Below are positions 1 through 6,853 of a stretch of DNA of 9,483 nucleotides, in pieces. Where the stretch lies: contig JAUXDP010000119.1 of the NCBI GenBank assembly GCA_030618325.1, positions 1-9,483 of the forward strand. The letters run 5' to 3'. A model generated the notes under the pieces. The model had not been told where the DNA came from, did not search any database, and was given only the letters and a program-made list of their open reading frames with translations. The position numbers and the translations under genes were made by a program. Origin of the DNA: Methylococcaceae bacterium. Lineage in GTDB: Bacteria; Pseudomonadota; Gammaproteobacteria; Methylococcales; Methylomonadaceae. Position 1 is the first letter of the stretch; every line of letters begins with the position of its first letter.

Positions 1-379
1 ATGAATAATGCTGCAACCAACCTGGCGAAACTCAATTCACTCTCTGAAAAAAATATCACCTTATCAATTGATGATTTTGGTACCGGTTATTCATCATTGA
101 GTTATTTACATCGTTTTCCGGTTGATACCGTTAAAATTGACCGTTCATTTGTTTCCAATATGGAAAATGATGGCCAGGTCAATATTGTTAAAGCTAGTAT
201 TGCCATGGCGTACTTTAATGAATATTAAAGTAGTTGCTGAAGGAATAGAAACTCAATGGCAGTACGATTTTTTAGCAGCGGAAGGGTGTGATATTGGGCA
301 GGGATACTTTCTTCATAAACCCATGGGTACTGATCAATTTGAACAATTGTTAAAGAAGTTCTCTCTTACAGCTTCTTAA
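1..379 (+). pseudogene. C-terminal part of an EAL-domain c-di-GMP phosphodiesterase, interrupted by a frameshift
   Basis: EAL domains hydrolyse the second messenger cyclic-di-GMP to pGpG. In frame 1 the sequence shows the DDFGTGYSSL signature (residues 24-33 from the window edge) and the VDTVKIDRSF segment with the conserved catalytic lysine. Frame 1 then stops at 226-228, after MAYFNEY. The rest of the domain continues at once in the next frame up to a stop at 377-379: KVVAEGIET, with its metal-binding Glu, then CDIGQGYFLHKP. Removing one T from the TTT at 214-216 joins the two parts as MAYLMNIKVVAEG, with the spacing normal for the family. The ATG at position 1 is probably an internal Met, because the N-terminal half of the domain, including the EAL motif, lies upstream of the window. 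The 3' end overlaps the convergent methyltransferase gene by 14 bp. Either the gene is decayed or the sequence holds a one-base error. The family call is firm; its functional state is not. Confidence 0.85.
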
Positions 380-965
380 TGGTAGTCAATTGAGGCTTGC
401 TCAAGTCATTTTTATCAATGATGAGTGTTTGGTACTGAAAAGCCGCGTTATCTAATTTAATTAACCAGTTTTGTAACGCTTCCAGTTCTTGACGTCCACC
501 TTGATGTCCGGGGTAAGCAATTATAGTGATAAGACCTGATGATATTAACTGCTTGCATGCTGCTGTTAATGCCGCCAGAGTTGTTTCAGTTTGGGTGATG
601 AGGGATTTATCGCTACCGGGTAGATAGCCTAGATTAAACATTACTGCAGCAATACGGTGTTGATGATGGGGCTGAATATACTGTTCAATATTTTCATGCC
701 CAGTACAAATCAATTCAACTTGAGAAAATTGTTGCTGCTCTATGAGTTTCTGAGTGGTTGAATCCAGAGCACGTTGTTGGATGTCAAAACTGTAAACTTT
801 TCCTGTTACGTCTACTTGTTCAGCCAAAAACAAAGTGTCATGGCCATTGCCACAAGTCGCATCAATAGTAATGTCACCCGGGTGGAGCAGATCAGATAGG
901 GTATTTTGAGCTTCTTTGACCAGGGAAACACGTAGCATGGGCGGGTTTGGGACTCCTTTCTTCAC
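366..965 (-). CDS. mnmM: MnmM/YtqB-type class I SAM-dependent methyltransferase (putative tRNA wobble-uridine methyltransferase)
   Basis: This is a 199-aa Rossmann-fold methyltransferase of the YtqB (rRNA_methylase-like, PF06962) family. Its Gram-positive members were assigned as MnmM, which methylates nm5(s2)U34 of tRNA to mnm5(s2)U34. Visible motifs are the SAM-binding loop DATCGNGHDT (residues 35-44), an acidic residue in VYSFDIQ (about 61), the family signature FNLGYLPGSDK (110-120) and YPGHQGGRQE (151-160). The length fits the roughly 190-aa family norm. The longest frame opens at GTG 965, preceded by a weak AGG. An ATG at 938 (MLRVSLVKEA) aligns better with the start of relatives, but its nearest GGAG is 14 nt away, so the start is uncertain. 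It is the last gene of the minus-strand cluster and converges on the EAL gene. In most gammaproteobacteria this reaction is done by the methyltransferase domain of MnmC, so the substrate here is inferred from family. Confidence 0.8.
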   Translation of the reverse strand: MKKGVPNPPMLRVSLVKEAQNTLSDLLHPGDITIDATCGNGHDTLFLAEQVDVTGKVYSFDIQQRALDSTTQKLIEQQQFSQVELICTGHENIEQYIQPHHQHRIAAVMFNLGYLPGSDKSLITQTETTLAALTAACKQLISSGLITIIAYPGHQGGRQELEALQNWLIKLDNAAFQYQTLIIDKNDLSKPQLTTIKKL

Positions 966-987
966 CCGCTACCTGTATGAGACTGAG

Positions 988-1069
988 TTATTTAGACATC
1001 GCCTGGTTGTAAAGTAGTGTTGCCTGGCTTTTTGCCGCTTGAGACAAACCTTTGACTTTAGCTTTGGTT
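988..1069 (-). other. Out-of-frame C-terminal remainder of the lipoprotein gene
   Basis: On the minus strand, directly after the lipoprotein stop, the +1 frame reads KTKAKVKGLSQAAKSQA and then TLLYNQAMSK, ending at TAA 988-990. Skipping one T in the TTTT run (plus-strand 1072-1075) turns WF-stop into WFKTKAKVKG and gives a 154-aa protein. This would leave only 22 bp before the GTG start of the methyltransferase, against 104 bp for the short ORF. The segment is amphipathic and Lys/Ala-rich, which is more like coding than spacer sequence. The exact shift point cannot be fixed, because the +1 frame is also open for some distance upstream. Confidence 0.55.
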
Positions 1070-1453
1070 TTAAAACCATAAAAGCCTTGTTTTGCCCGTG
1101 AAACCCAAGAGACGGCCGCCTTCTGGTACGGGTTCTCCAACCTCACCAACGGTATCGTATTTTAGATAGCCATCCGATACCACAAAAACTGTATTAGAAC
1201 GAATTAGCGGTGTATGTTCTTCTTTGACGGAGACTTTTACCAAAGTCAAATCTGAGCTACTTTGAGTCTGCGTTAGCACATCTCCGAGATGTACTCCGGA
1301 TGACATCAGTCTTTTGTCGGCAATTTCGGGGGTTCCTTCAAAAATGACGTTGTAGATTTTATCTTGTGGGATAGCAACCTCATTTACATCTTTGGAGGCG
1401 CAGCCCCCAAGTGTTACGAAAGCAAATATAGTAATGAGTAAAGCTTTTTTCAT
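1070..1453 (-). CDS. Small outer-membrane lipoprotein with a possible MCE/MlaD-like domain, apparently cut short by a frameshift
   Basis: The 127-aa ORF begins with a lipoprotein signal: MKK, a hydrophobic stretch (residues 4-15), then the lipobox LGGC with Cys18. Ala at +2 predicts sorting to the outer membrane. The mature part is predicted to be beta-rich: YNVIFEG (34-40), SGVHLGDV (52-59), LVKVSVKE, and NTVFVVSDG. This pattern (a short beta strand, G-V-x-x-G-x-V, then V-x-V-x-V) resembles a single MCE domain as in MlaD/PqiB lipid-transport proteins. I infer this from pattern only. The start is supported by GGAAGAA about 5 nt upstream of ATG 1453. The ORF ends in GKTRLLWF at a TAA inside a T-run (1072-1075). 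A plausible basic, Ala/Lys-rich C-terminus follows in the next frame (see the next entry). The gene lies between the FAD oxidoreductase and the methyltransferase on the same strand. Function is unknown. Confidence 0.7.
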   Translation of the reverse strand: MKKALLITIFAFVTLGGCASKDVNEVAIPQDKIYNVIFEGTPEIADKRLMSSGVHLGDVLTQTQSSSDLTLVKVSVKEEHTPLIRSNTVFVVSDGYLKYDTVGEVGEPVPEGGRLLGFTGKTRLLWF

Positions 1454-1552
1454 ATTATTCTTCCAATAGTGTTGTTGTCGGTGAAGAGTAAGGGCTACAC
1501 TTTAACAAAGTTTTTAGGATGGACAAAGCTCGAATGCCCAGCTGGGTTCATA

Positions 1553-2638
1553 TCAACAGCTGGTATAAAATCCGCATCCGTGACCGCGCGAAGTATAACG
1601 TTTAATGTTAGCTGTTTCGGGTAAGGGTTGGTCTGCCATTAAAAAATCGGCAAATCGTTGAGCATGCCAAGGTATCTGTAAACTGCCTTTGGCGCCAAAT
1701 CCATTGAAAATACATAATTGTGGGTATTTTGGATGGCATCCCAGAAATGGCTGCTTGTCTAGGGTTGCTGGTCTTATATGCGCCTGATGATTAATAACTT
1801 GTTCTGTTGGAATAGTAGGGGCAGCTTTGTTAAGTGCATTGATTAAGGTGTTTTTGGCGGATTGTGTTGCTTCGGTATTAATACGTTCTCGATCAAATGT
1901 GGCTCCGGTACGAAAGGTATGTTCGTCGGTAGGAATGAGCCAGAAACCGTAATTTAAAAGATAATCTGGTAGCTTTCTAGGACAGGCTAATGTCAGTATT
2001 TCACCCTTTACAGGCTGGAAAGGTAACCAGGAAAACCAGGGGTTGGTTTGGCCTTGATATCCTTCGCAAAAAATTATCTTTTGCACCTCAATATCTTGCC
2101 AATTAACTTTCTGTTCATATAGCGTTATATCCGGAAAGTTGAATTGGGTTTTAATATAGCTGTTTGACTGTACAAAATATTGTTGCAAATCAGCCAATAA
2201 TGGCTTGGTTTGTAGAAAGCCAGTTTGTTTTTGCTTAAGTATGCCGAAAGGCGCTAAAAAATCTTTATCTGGAGGAGACGTATAGTTTTCAATATACGGC
2301 TGATAGCTTGTATCATTTAATCGTTTTAAACAATATTGATATTCTGTTTCGTTACCAATAATTCTTAGCATTGGTTTTTCGATTAGGAGCGGGTGCTTGA
2401 AAAATCGGCTTAGATTTTGATAATAGCTTTTGGCAGCAGGTAATAAAAAATCAATATCCTGGTTTTTAACCAATCGCATTCCAGTAATGGGGTTGATCAG
2501 CCCTGCGGCTACTTGAGATGCGCTAGTAACGGCATTGTCAACAATGAGAATTCGACAGCCTCTTTGGCTTAGCTCCCAGGCCAAAATACTTCCTGCTAGA
2601 CCTTGGCCGATGATTAAAAAGTCATAATTATTTTGCAT
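1553..2638 (-). CDS. DAO-family FAD-dependent oxidoreductase, similar to a stand-alone MnmC oxidase domain
   Basis: The 361-aa protein starts with an N-terminal dinucleotide-binding fold, FLIIGQGLAGS (residues 7-17, GxGxxG), followed by a helix and the acidic strand end ILIVD. This is typical of the D-amino-acid-oxidase/glycine-oxidase superfamily. A second conserved block lies near the C-terminus: HIRPATLDKQPFLG and then IFNGFGAKGS (about 310-319), which closes over the FAD. The same arrangement occurs in the oxidase half of MnmC, which converts cmnm5(s2)U34 of tRNA to nm5(s2)U34. Here it stands alone without the methyltransferase half. The protein is soluble, with no signal peptide or membrane helix. 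The ATG at 2638 sits immediately before the FAD strand, but the Shine-Dalgarno sequence is weak. It is first in a minus-strand cluster that ends with an MnmM-like methyltransferase, which supports a tRNA role by inference. The alternative is an amino-acid or glycine oxidase-like enzyme of unknown substrate. Confidence 0.75.
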   Translation of the reverse strand: MQNNYDFLIIGQGLAGSILAWELSQRGCRILIVDNAVTSASQVAAGLINPITGMRLVKNQDIDFLLPAAKSYYQNLSRFFKHPLLIEKPMLRIIGNETEYQYCLKRLNDTSYQPYIENYTSPPDKDFLAPFGILKQKQTGFLQTKPLLADLQQYFVQSNSYIKTQFNFPDITLYEQKVNWQDIEVQKIIFCEGYQGQTNPWFSWLPFQPVKGEILTLACPRKLPDYLLNYGFWLIPTDEHTFRTGATFDRERINTEATQSAKNTLINALNKAAPTIPTEQVINHQAHIRPATLDKQPFLGCHPKYPQLCIFNGFGAKGSLQIPWHAQRFADFLMADQPLPETANIKRYTSRGHGCGFYTSC

Positions 2639-2816
2639 CGTTTTTGAATGGACTCTTAATTAATATGCACGAAAAATGGGTCTACAAGATCTCATTTAGG
2701 TTATCACTGGAAAAACCGGCCCTGATCAGTATATAGTATTGGATTATCTCTATACGCTCTCCATTTTAAAAAAAGTTCTTGTAGAATATTGATAGACACT
2801 ACTTCAGAGATCTAAT
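2639..2816. promoter_or_regulatory. Divergent intergenic region with a 9-bp inverted repeat
   Basis: These 178 bp separate two divergent flavoprotein genes and must hold promoters for both. TCTACAAGA at 2681-2689 recurs as its exact reverse complement TCTTGTAGA at 2777-2785. The arms lie 42 bp and 31 bp from the two start codons. A second pair, AGATCTC at 2687-2693 and GAGATCT at 2807-2813, is also inverted. On the minus strand TTGTAG, a 17-bp spacer and ATTAAT could form a weak sigma-70 promoter for the DAO gene. The symmetry could reflect shared regulator sites, but short repeats in AT-rich DNA also arise by chance. Confidence 0.3.
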
Positions 2817-3833
2817 ATGAAAATCATTATTATTGGCTCCGGTATTGCCGGGATTACTTTTGCCGAGAAGGCTAGGGAATTAATGCCCGAAGCTAGTATT
2901 ACATTATTAACTCGGGAAACTTATGGTTACTATTCCAGACCGATGCTTTCACGTGGATTTAGTAAAGAGAATATAGAAGAAACTATCGTTCTTAAGCCGT
3001 TCAATAAAATATTGGAAAAGAATATCTGCATTATTAGTGGTGTAGAGGTGACCGGAGTTAATCGTGAAAAGCAGACTATTAATGTAAAAGGGATAGACGA
3101 GATTGAAGAGCTTGAATATGACAAACTAGTTATTGCTACCGGCTCGGCAGCTTTTATTCCTCCTCCTTTCTTGGCTGATCGTGATAATTTTTATTTATTC
3201 AACAGCCTGAAGGATTTGAAACAACTGCGTAAATTCAGGCAAGGGTTGATAGAAAAACAACAAAAACCCCACTGGGCAATTATTGGTGGTGGTTTGATCG
3301 GGTGTGAACTGGCTTCTGATATGGCGGTTGCTGGGGATCAGGTGACATTATTTCACGCAATGGATAGGCTTATGGAAAGACAGTTAGTAGAAGAGGATTC
3401 CGAGACTCTAAAAACGGTGATGCAATCCTCCGGTATTAACGTATTGTTTAATCAGTCAGTTCAAGGTTTTCCTAAAACAAGTACTAAAGTTGGTGTCACT
3501 GTTGACGATAGCCAAACCGAGTTTGATGCAGTTGTAGTTTCTTGTGGGTTTAAACCGCGGACTGAATTAGCTGCCGAGGCAGAGTTAACAATAGGGCGCG
3601 GTATTAAGGTTAATCAAAACCTACTATCCAGTGATGAAAATATTTATGCCCTGGGCGATGTTGCCGAATTGCCTAACGGTAAATTATATGCCTTTATTTC
3701 GCCGATACGGAATCAAGCAGTATGGTTAGCTGGCTTTTTAAGTGGTCAGGAAAATAAGCCCTGGACACCGCCAGCTTTTGATCCGAAGGCTAAAGTTCAT
3801 GGTTTTGAAGCAGCTCATCCTTATTTATTTTAA
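2817..3833 (+). CDS. NAD(P)H:FAD oxidoreductase, NorW/rubredoxin-reductase-like
   Basis: The 338-aa flavoprotein belongs to the pyridine-nucleotide-disulfide oxidoreductase superfamily. It shows an N-terminal FAD motif IIIIGSGIAG (residues 3-12), YSRPMLSRG, the ATGSAA bridge, a second Rossmann fold for NAD(P)H, AIIGGGLIGCELA (154-166), and the second FAD motif IYALGDVAE (about 276-284). No redox-active CxxC is visible, as in NorW and rubredoxin reductases, which pass electrons from NAD(P)H to a small iron protein. It ends soon after this core, with PAFDPKAKVHGFEAAHPYLF. It is therefore about 40 residues shorter than E. coli NorW (377 aa), lacking most of the C-terminal domain. Since mutL begins 7 bp later, a hidden frameshift extension is unlikely. 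It is probably cotranscribed with mutL. No rubredoxin or NorV partner lies in the window, so the electron acceptor is unknown. Confidence 0.8.
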   Translation: MKIIIIGSGIAGITFAEKARELMPEASITLLTRETYGYYSRPMLSRGFSKENIEETIVLKPFNKILEKNICIISGVEVTGVNREKQTINVKGIDEIEELEYDKLVIATGSAAFIPPPFLADRDNFYLFNSLKDLKQLRKFRQGLIEKQQKPHWAIIGGGLIGCELASDMAVAGDQVTLFHAMDRLMERQLVEEDSETLKTVMQSSGINVLFNQSVQGFPKTSTKVGVTVDDSQTEFDAVVVSCGFKPRTELAAEAELTIGRGIKVNQNLLSSDENIYALGDVAELPNGKLYAFISPIRNQAVWLAGFLSGQENKPWTPPAFDPKAKVHGFEAAHPYLF

Positions 3834-3840
3834 ATAGTTT

Positions 3841-5640
3841 ATGCGTATTCGTTCCTTACCAACTCAATTAGTTAATCAGATAGCAGCCGGTGAAGTTGTT
3901 GAGCGGCCAGCATCAATTGTTAAAGAGTTGCTGGAAAACTGTTTTGATGCGGATTCCAGGGAAATCAGAATTGATATTGAACAAGGTGGAATCAAGCTGA
4001 TTCGAGTTCGTGATGATGGTTGTGGGATTGATAAGGAAGATTTGGCGTTGGCTTTATCCCGTCATGCAACCAGTAAAATTGCAACGTTAAAAGACTTGGA
4101 GCAAGTCAATAGTATGGGTTTTAGAGGTGAAGCGCTACCGAGCATGAGTTCGGTCTCCAGGCTAACTTTGATCTCCCGGATTGCCGAGTCCGATTGTGCC
4201 TGGAGTGTAAAGGCGGATGGTAGTGAAGCAAATTTGGATCCACAACCTGATCCTCATCCTGAGGGCACCACCGTTGAAATCAGAGATCTGTTTTATAACA
4301 CGCCAGCGAGAAGAAAGTTTTTAAAAACTGAAAAAACCGAATTCTCCCATATTGAAACATTGGTTAAACGAATGGCTTTGAGCCGTTTTGATACACATTT
4401 TGTTTTCAATCATAACCAGCGGGAAGTGTTTAATTTAAGGTCGGCAGAGACTTTGGTTGAGCAAGAGCAACGTATCGCTAAAATATTTGGCTCTGCCTTT
4501 ATTGAAAATGCAGTACGAATTGATTTTGAATCATCCGGGTTGACGTTGTCGGGTTGGGTGGGGCTGCCCACTTTTTCCCGCAGTCAACAGGATATGCAGT
4601 ATTTTTATGTGAATGGCCGATTAATTAGAGATAAGCTGGTCAGTCATGCTGTAAGGCAGGCTTACCGGGATGTTTTGTATCATGGTCGACATTCGGTGTT
4701 TGTGTTGTATTTGCAATTGGATCCAACGCTGGTGGACGTTAATGCCCATCCGGCAAAGTTGGAAGTCAGATTTCGGGATAGTCGTCTGGTACATGATTTT
4801 TTATTTAGTGCATTACATCGTTGTTTAGCCGATGTTCGGCCTGGCGACCAGGAAAGTCGTGATGATCCGGTGTCCGTACTGGAACAATCAGTTTCTGATA
4901 GCTTAATATCTGCGCCTTCAATGAAGCCGTTTAGCTATTCAGTCCCAGAGCCTCGGCAGACCTCGTTGCCTTTAGCTGTTGAAGAAGAAATTCAAGCTTA
5001 TGCAAAGCTTTATCCTTCAGAGACACCGCCTCAAGCATATAGTAAGGAAGAAGCGAATTATCCATTGGGATTCGCAATTGCCCATTTACATGATGTATTC
5101 ATTCTTTCTGAAACGGCAACAGGCATTATTTTGGTCGATGCCCACGCTGCACATGAAAGAGTAACCTATGAACGTCTAAAGCAGCAGTATCAAGAGAGCG
5201 CTATTCCCTGTCAACCGTTATTACTACCGATAACAGTGCGAGTGAGTGAGGCTGAAGCTGAGCTTGCTGAACAGCTAGAAGATTTTTTTAAGTCATTGGG
5301 TTTTGAATTAAACCGGACGGGTTTGGAGTCGATTGTGGTGCGGTCAACGTCTGCTATTTTGGCTAACACCGATGTCGAAGTTTTGATTAAAGATGTATTA
5401 GCTGATGTTGTTCAGCATGGATCCAGCCAAAGACTTCAGGATAAATCTAATGAAATTTTGGCAACCATGGCTTGTCATGGTTCTGTTAGAGCCAATCGCC
5501 GTTTGACGGTTGAAGAAATGAATGCTTTGTTACGAGATATAGAAACTACAGAACGTGGCGGTCAATGTAATCACGGTAGGCCGACCTGGATTGAGTTGTC
5601 GGTTCAAGATCTGGATAAGTTTTTTCTACGCGGTCAGTGA
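3841..5640 (+). CDS. mutL: DNA mismatch repair protein MutL with endonuclease motifs
   Basis: MutL couples MutS mismatch recognition to strand incision and unwinding. The 599-aa protein has the N-terminal GHKL ATPase: NQIAAGEVVERPAS, catalytic Glu29 and Asn33 in KELLEN, D58 in DDGCG (58-62), RHATSKI and GFRGEAL (93-99). The transducer domain follows (DLFYNTPARRKFLK, DVNAHPAKLEVRF). A low-complexity linker spans roughly residues 340-400, then comes the C-terminal dimerisation domain. That domain carries DAHAAHERVTYE (433-444), ACHGSVRA (544-551) and QCNHGRP (575-581). These match the metal-binding motifs DQHA(x)2E(x)4E, ACR and C(P)xHGRP of endonucleolytic MutL, which E. coli MutL lacks. The protein is therefore expected to nick DNA itself. 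The start at ATG 3841 aligns with E. coli MutL but has no visible Shine-Dalgarno; coupling to the gene 7 bp upstream is likely. The stop overlaps the miaA start. Confidence 0.98.
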   Translation: MRIRSLPTQLVNQIAAGEVVERPASIVKELLENCFDADSREIRIDIEQGGIKLIRVRDDGCGIDKEDLALALSRHATSKIATLKDLEQVNSMGFRGEALPSMSSVSRLTLISRIAESDCAWSVKADGSEANLDPQPDPHPEGTTVEIRDLFYNTPARRKFLKTEKTEFSHIETLVKRMALSRFDTHFVFNHNQREVFNLRSAETLVEQEQRIAKIFGSAFIENAVRIDFESSGLTLSGWVGLPTFSRSQQDMQYFYVNGRLIRDKLVSHAVRQAYRDVLYHGRHSVFVLYLQLDPTLVDVNAHPAKLEVRFRDSRLVHDFLFSALHRCLADVRPGDQESRDDPVSVLEQSVSDSLISAPSMKPFSYSVPEPRQTSLPLAVEEEIQAYAKLYPSETPPQAYSKEEANYPLGFAIAHLHDVFILSETATGIILVDAHAAHERVTYERLKQQYQESAIPCQPLLLPITVRVSEAEAELAEQLEDFFKSLGFELNRTGLESIVVRSTSAILANTDVEVLIKDVLADVVQHGSSQRLQDKSNEILATMACHGSVRANRRLTVEEMNALLRDIETTERGGQCNHGRPTWIELSVQDLDKFFLRGQ

Positions 5641-6572
5641 AATCTAACGAATTACCCCCAGCCATTTTTTTGATGGGGCCAACGGCTTCAGGTAAATCGG
5701 CATTAGCAGTGCAATTGGCGCAAAGTTTGAATGCTGAAATCATTAGTGTCGATTCCGTATTAGTTTATCGAGGTATGGATATCGGCACAGCAAAACCCAC
5801 GCAGTCCGAACGTGGCGGGATTAAACATCATTTAATTGATATTTTGGATCCTGCAGAGTCTTTTTCTACTGGAATGTTTAGGAATCTGGCGTTAGATTTA
5901 ATGGCCGATATTACCCGAAAAGGTAAAATTCCATTGCTAACGGGTGGGACAATGTTGTATTTTAATGTGCTATTTAATGGCTTGTCGGAATTACCGGTTG
6001 CTAATGAAGATATACGCTCAAAATTAGACCAGCAAGCTCAATCTGAGGGTTGGGCGGCAATGCACCGGCGGCTGGCAGAGGTAGATCCCGTTTCTGCGGA
6101 AAAAATTCATCCTAATGATCCGCAGCGAATTCAGCGGGCTTTAGAGGTTTTTGAAATTAGTGGTGAACCAATTAGCACTTGGCATGTCAGAGCTAAACAA
6201 CAGGAATTGCCTTATCAAAAAATAAAATTTGTTATTGCGCCTGATGATAGAAGTGTATTGCATGAGAGAATTGCAGTCAGATTCAAGGCGATGTTGGAAC
6301 AGGGATTTGTCGAGGAGGTAAAAAAATTATTTCATCGAGGGGATTTATCAGATAAAATACCATCAGTCCGGGCGGTAGGATACCGTCAAGTATGGGCTTA
6401 TTTACTGGGTGAATACAATCAGGAAACAATGATTGAGAAGGGTATCGTTGCAACCAGGCAGTTGGCTAAGCGGCAAATTACTTGGTTAAGGCGAGAAAAG
6501 GATGCTATGTGGTTTGATAGCAACCAGAATAATTTATTCGATAGGATCATAGCGCATTTAAAAGTGGACTAA
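5637..6572 (+). CDS. miaA: tRNA dimethylallyltransferase MiaA
   Basis: MiaA transfers the dimethylallyl group of DMAPP to N6 of A37 in tRNAs reading UNN codons, the first step to ms2i6A. The 311-aa protein matches E. coli MiaA along its length. It shows the P-loop GPTASGKS (residues 14-21), VDSVLVYRGMDIGTAKP (38-54, with catalytic Asp39), GGTMLYF, HPNDPQRIQRALEVFE, AVGYRQVW and the C-terminal ATRQLAKRQITWLR, which contacts the tRNA. Translation begins at GTG 5637, overlapping the mutL TGA as GTGA. No Shine-Dalgarno is visible, so initiation is probably coupled to mutL termination. It is probably the last gene of an oxidoreductase-mutL-miaA unit, with possible read-through to hfq as in E. coli. 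Confidence 0.98.
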   Translation: MKSNELPPAIFLMGPTASGKSALAVQLAQSLNAEIISVDSVLVYRGMDIGTAKPTQSERGGIKHHLIDILDPAESFSTGMFRNLALDLMADITRKGKIPLLTGGTMLYFNVLFNGLSELPVANEDIRSKLDQQAQSEGWAAMHRRLAEVDPVSAEKIHPNDPQRIQRALEVFEISGEPISTWHVRAKQQELPYQKIKFVIAPDDRSVLHERIAVRFKAMLEQGFVEEVKKLFHRGDLSDKIPSVRAVGYRQVWAYLLGEYNQETMIEKGIVATRQLAKRQITWLRREKDAMWFDSNQNNLFDRIIAHLKVD

Positions 6573-6853
6573 GCAAATATTGCTGACTATATCAGTAGTG
6601 GAGTTATCGGTACAAAAGGATCGATTTGCAAACTCGCTTTAGCCGTATGAGGTATTTATAAAAAAAGTACTTGGTCTGACTTGAAAATAATTAATTAGCC
6701 CTTAATTTATATACTGCACTATATCTATTTCAGGTGACAGAAACTGGTTCGAACTTCAGTACTGTATATCACTGCGTAGCTGTTTATTTTTGCACTAGCA
6801 ATTTCATGGGATTAGTTTTTAACTAGTTATAATAATAATAAAGGAGACCAAAT
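6573..6853 (+). promoter_or_regulatory. miaA-hfq intergenic leader with candidate hfq -10 box and strong RBS
   Basis: This 281-bp stretch holds no ORF or RNA gene that I can support. Just after the miaA stop lie two tiny hairpins, AGCAA-ATA-TTGCT (6572-6584) and CTGA-CTATA-TCAG (6583-6595). Neither is followed by a T-run, so no intrinsic terminator is evident. A perfect TATAAT lies at 6828-6833, inside a (TAA)4 tract at 6830-6841, but has no good -35 box and would give a leader of only about 14 nt. Further upstream TTGAAA (6681-6686) has no well-spaced -10. The RBS AGGAG (6842-6846) sits 7 nt before the hfq ATG. Only the RBS is secure. Confidence 0.35.

Noticed and set aside
1066..1077. Perfect 12-bp palindrome GGTTTTAAAACC at the lipoprotein stop
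   Set aside because: It is too AT-rich and has no loop or following T-run to act as a terminator; more likely a by-product of coding sequence at the frameshift.
1537..1546. Palindrome CCCAGCTGGG between the lipoprotein and oxidase genes
   Set aside because: Ten bases with no loop, no T-run and no second full copy; no function can be argued.
1495..1575. Open alternative frame after the DAO oxidase end (reads ADFIPAVDMNPAGHSS on the minus strand)
   Set aside because: The oxidase already contains its conserved C-terminal FAD block and ends where relatives end; no family match supports a third frameshift.
4979..5164. Small ORF inside mutL in another frame
   Set aside because: It lies entirely within the conserved mutL C-terminal domain and has no recognisable features of its own.
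6746..6754. GGTTCGAAC resembling a tRNA T-loop
   Set aside because: The flanking bases do not pair as a T-stem and no acceptor, D or anticodon arms are found upstream.
6760..6769. TACTGTATAT resembling the left half of a LexA box upstream of hfq
   Set aside because: The right half should supply ACAG at the correct spacing but reads TGCG; only a half-site exists.
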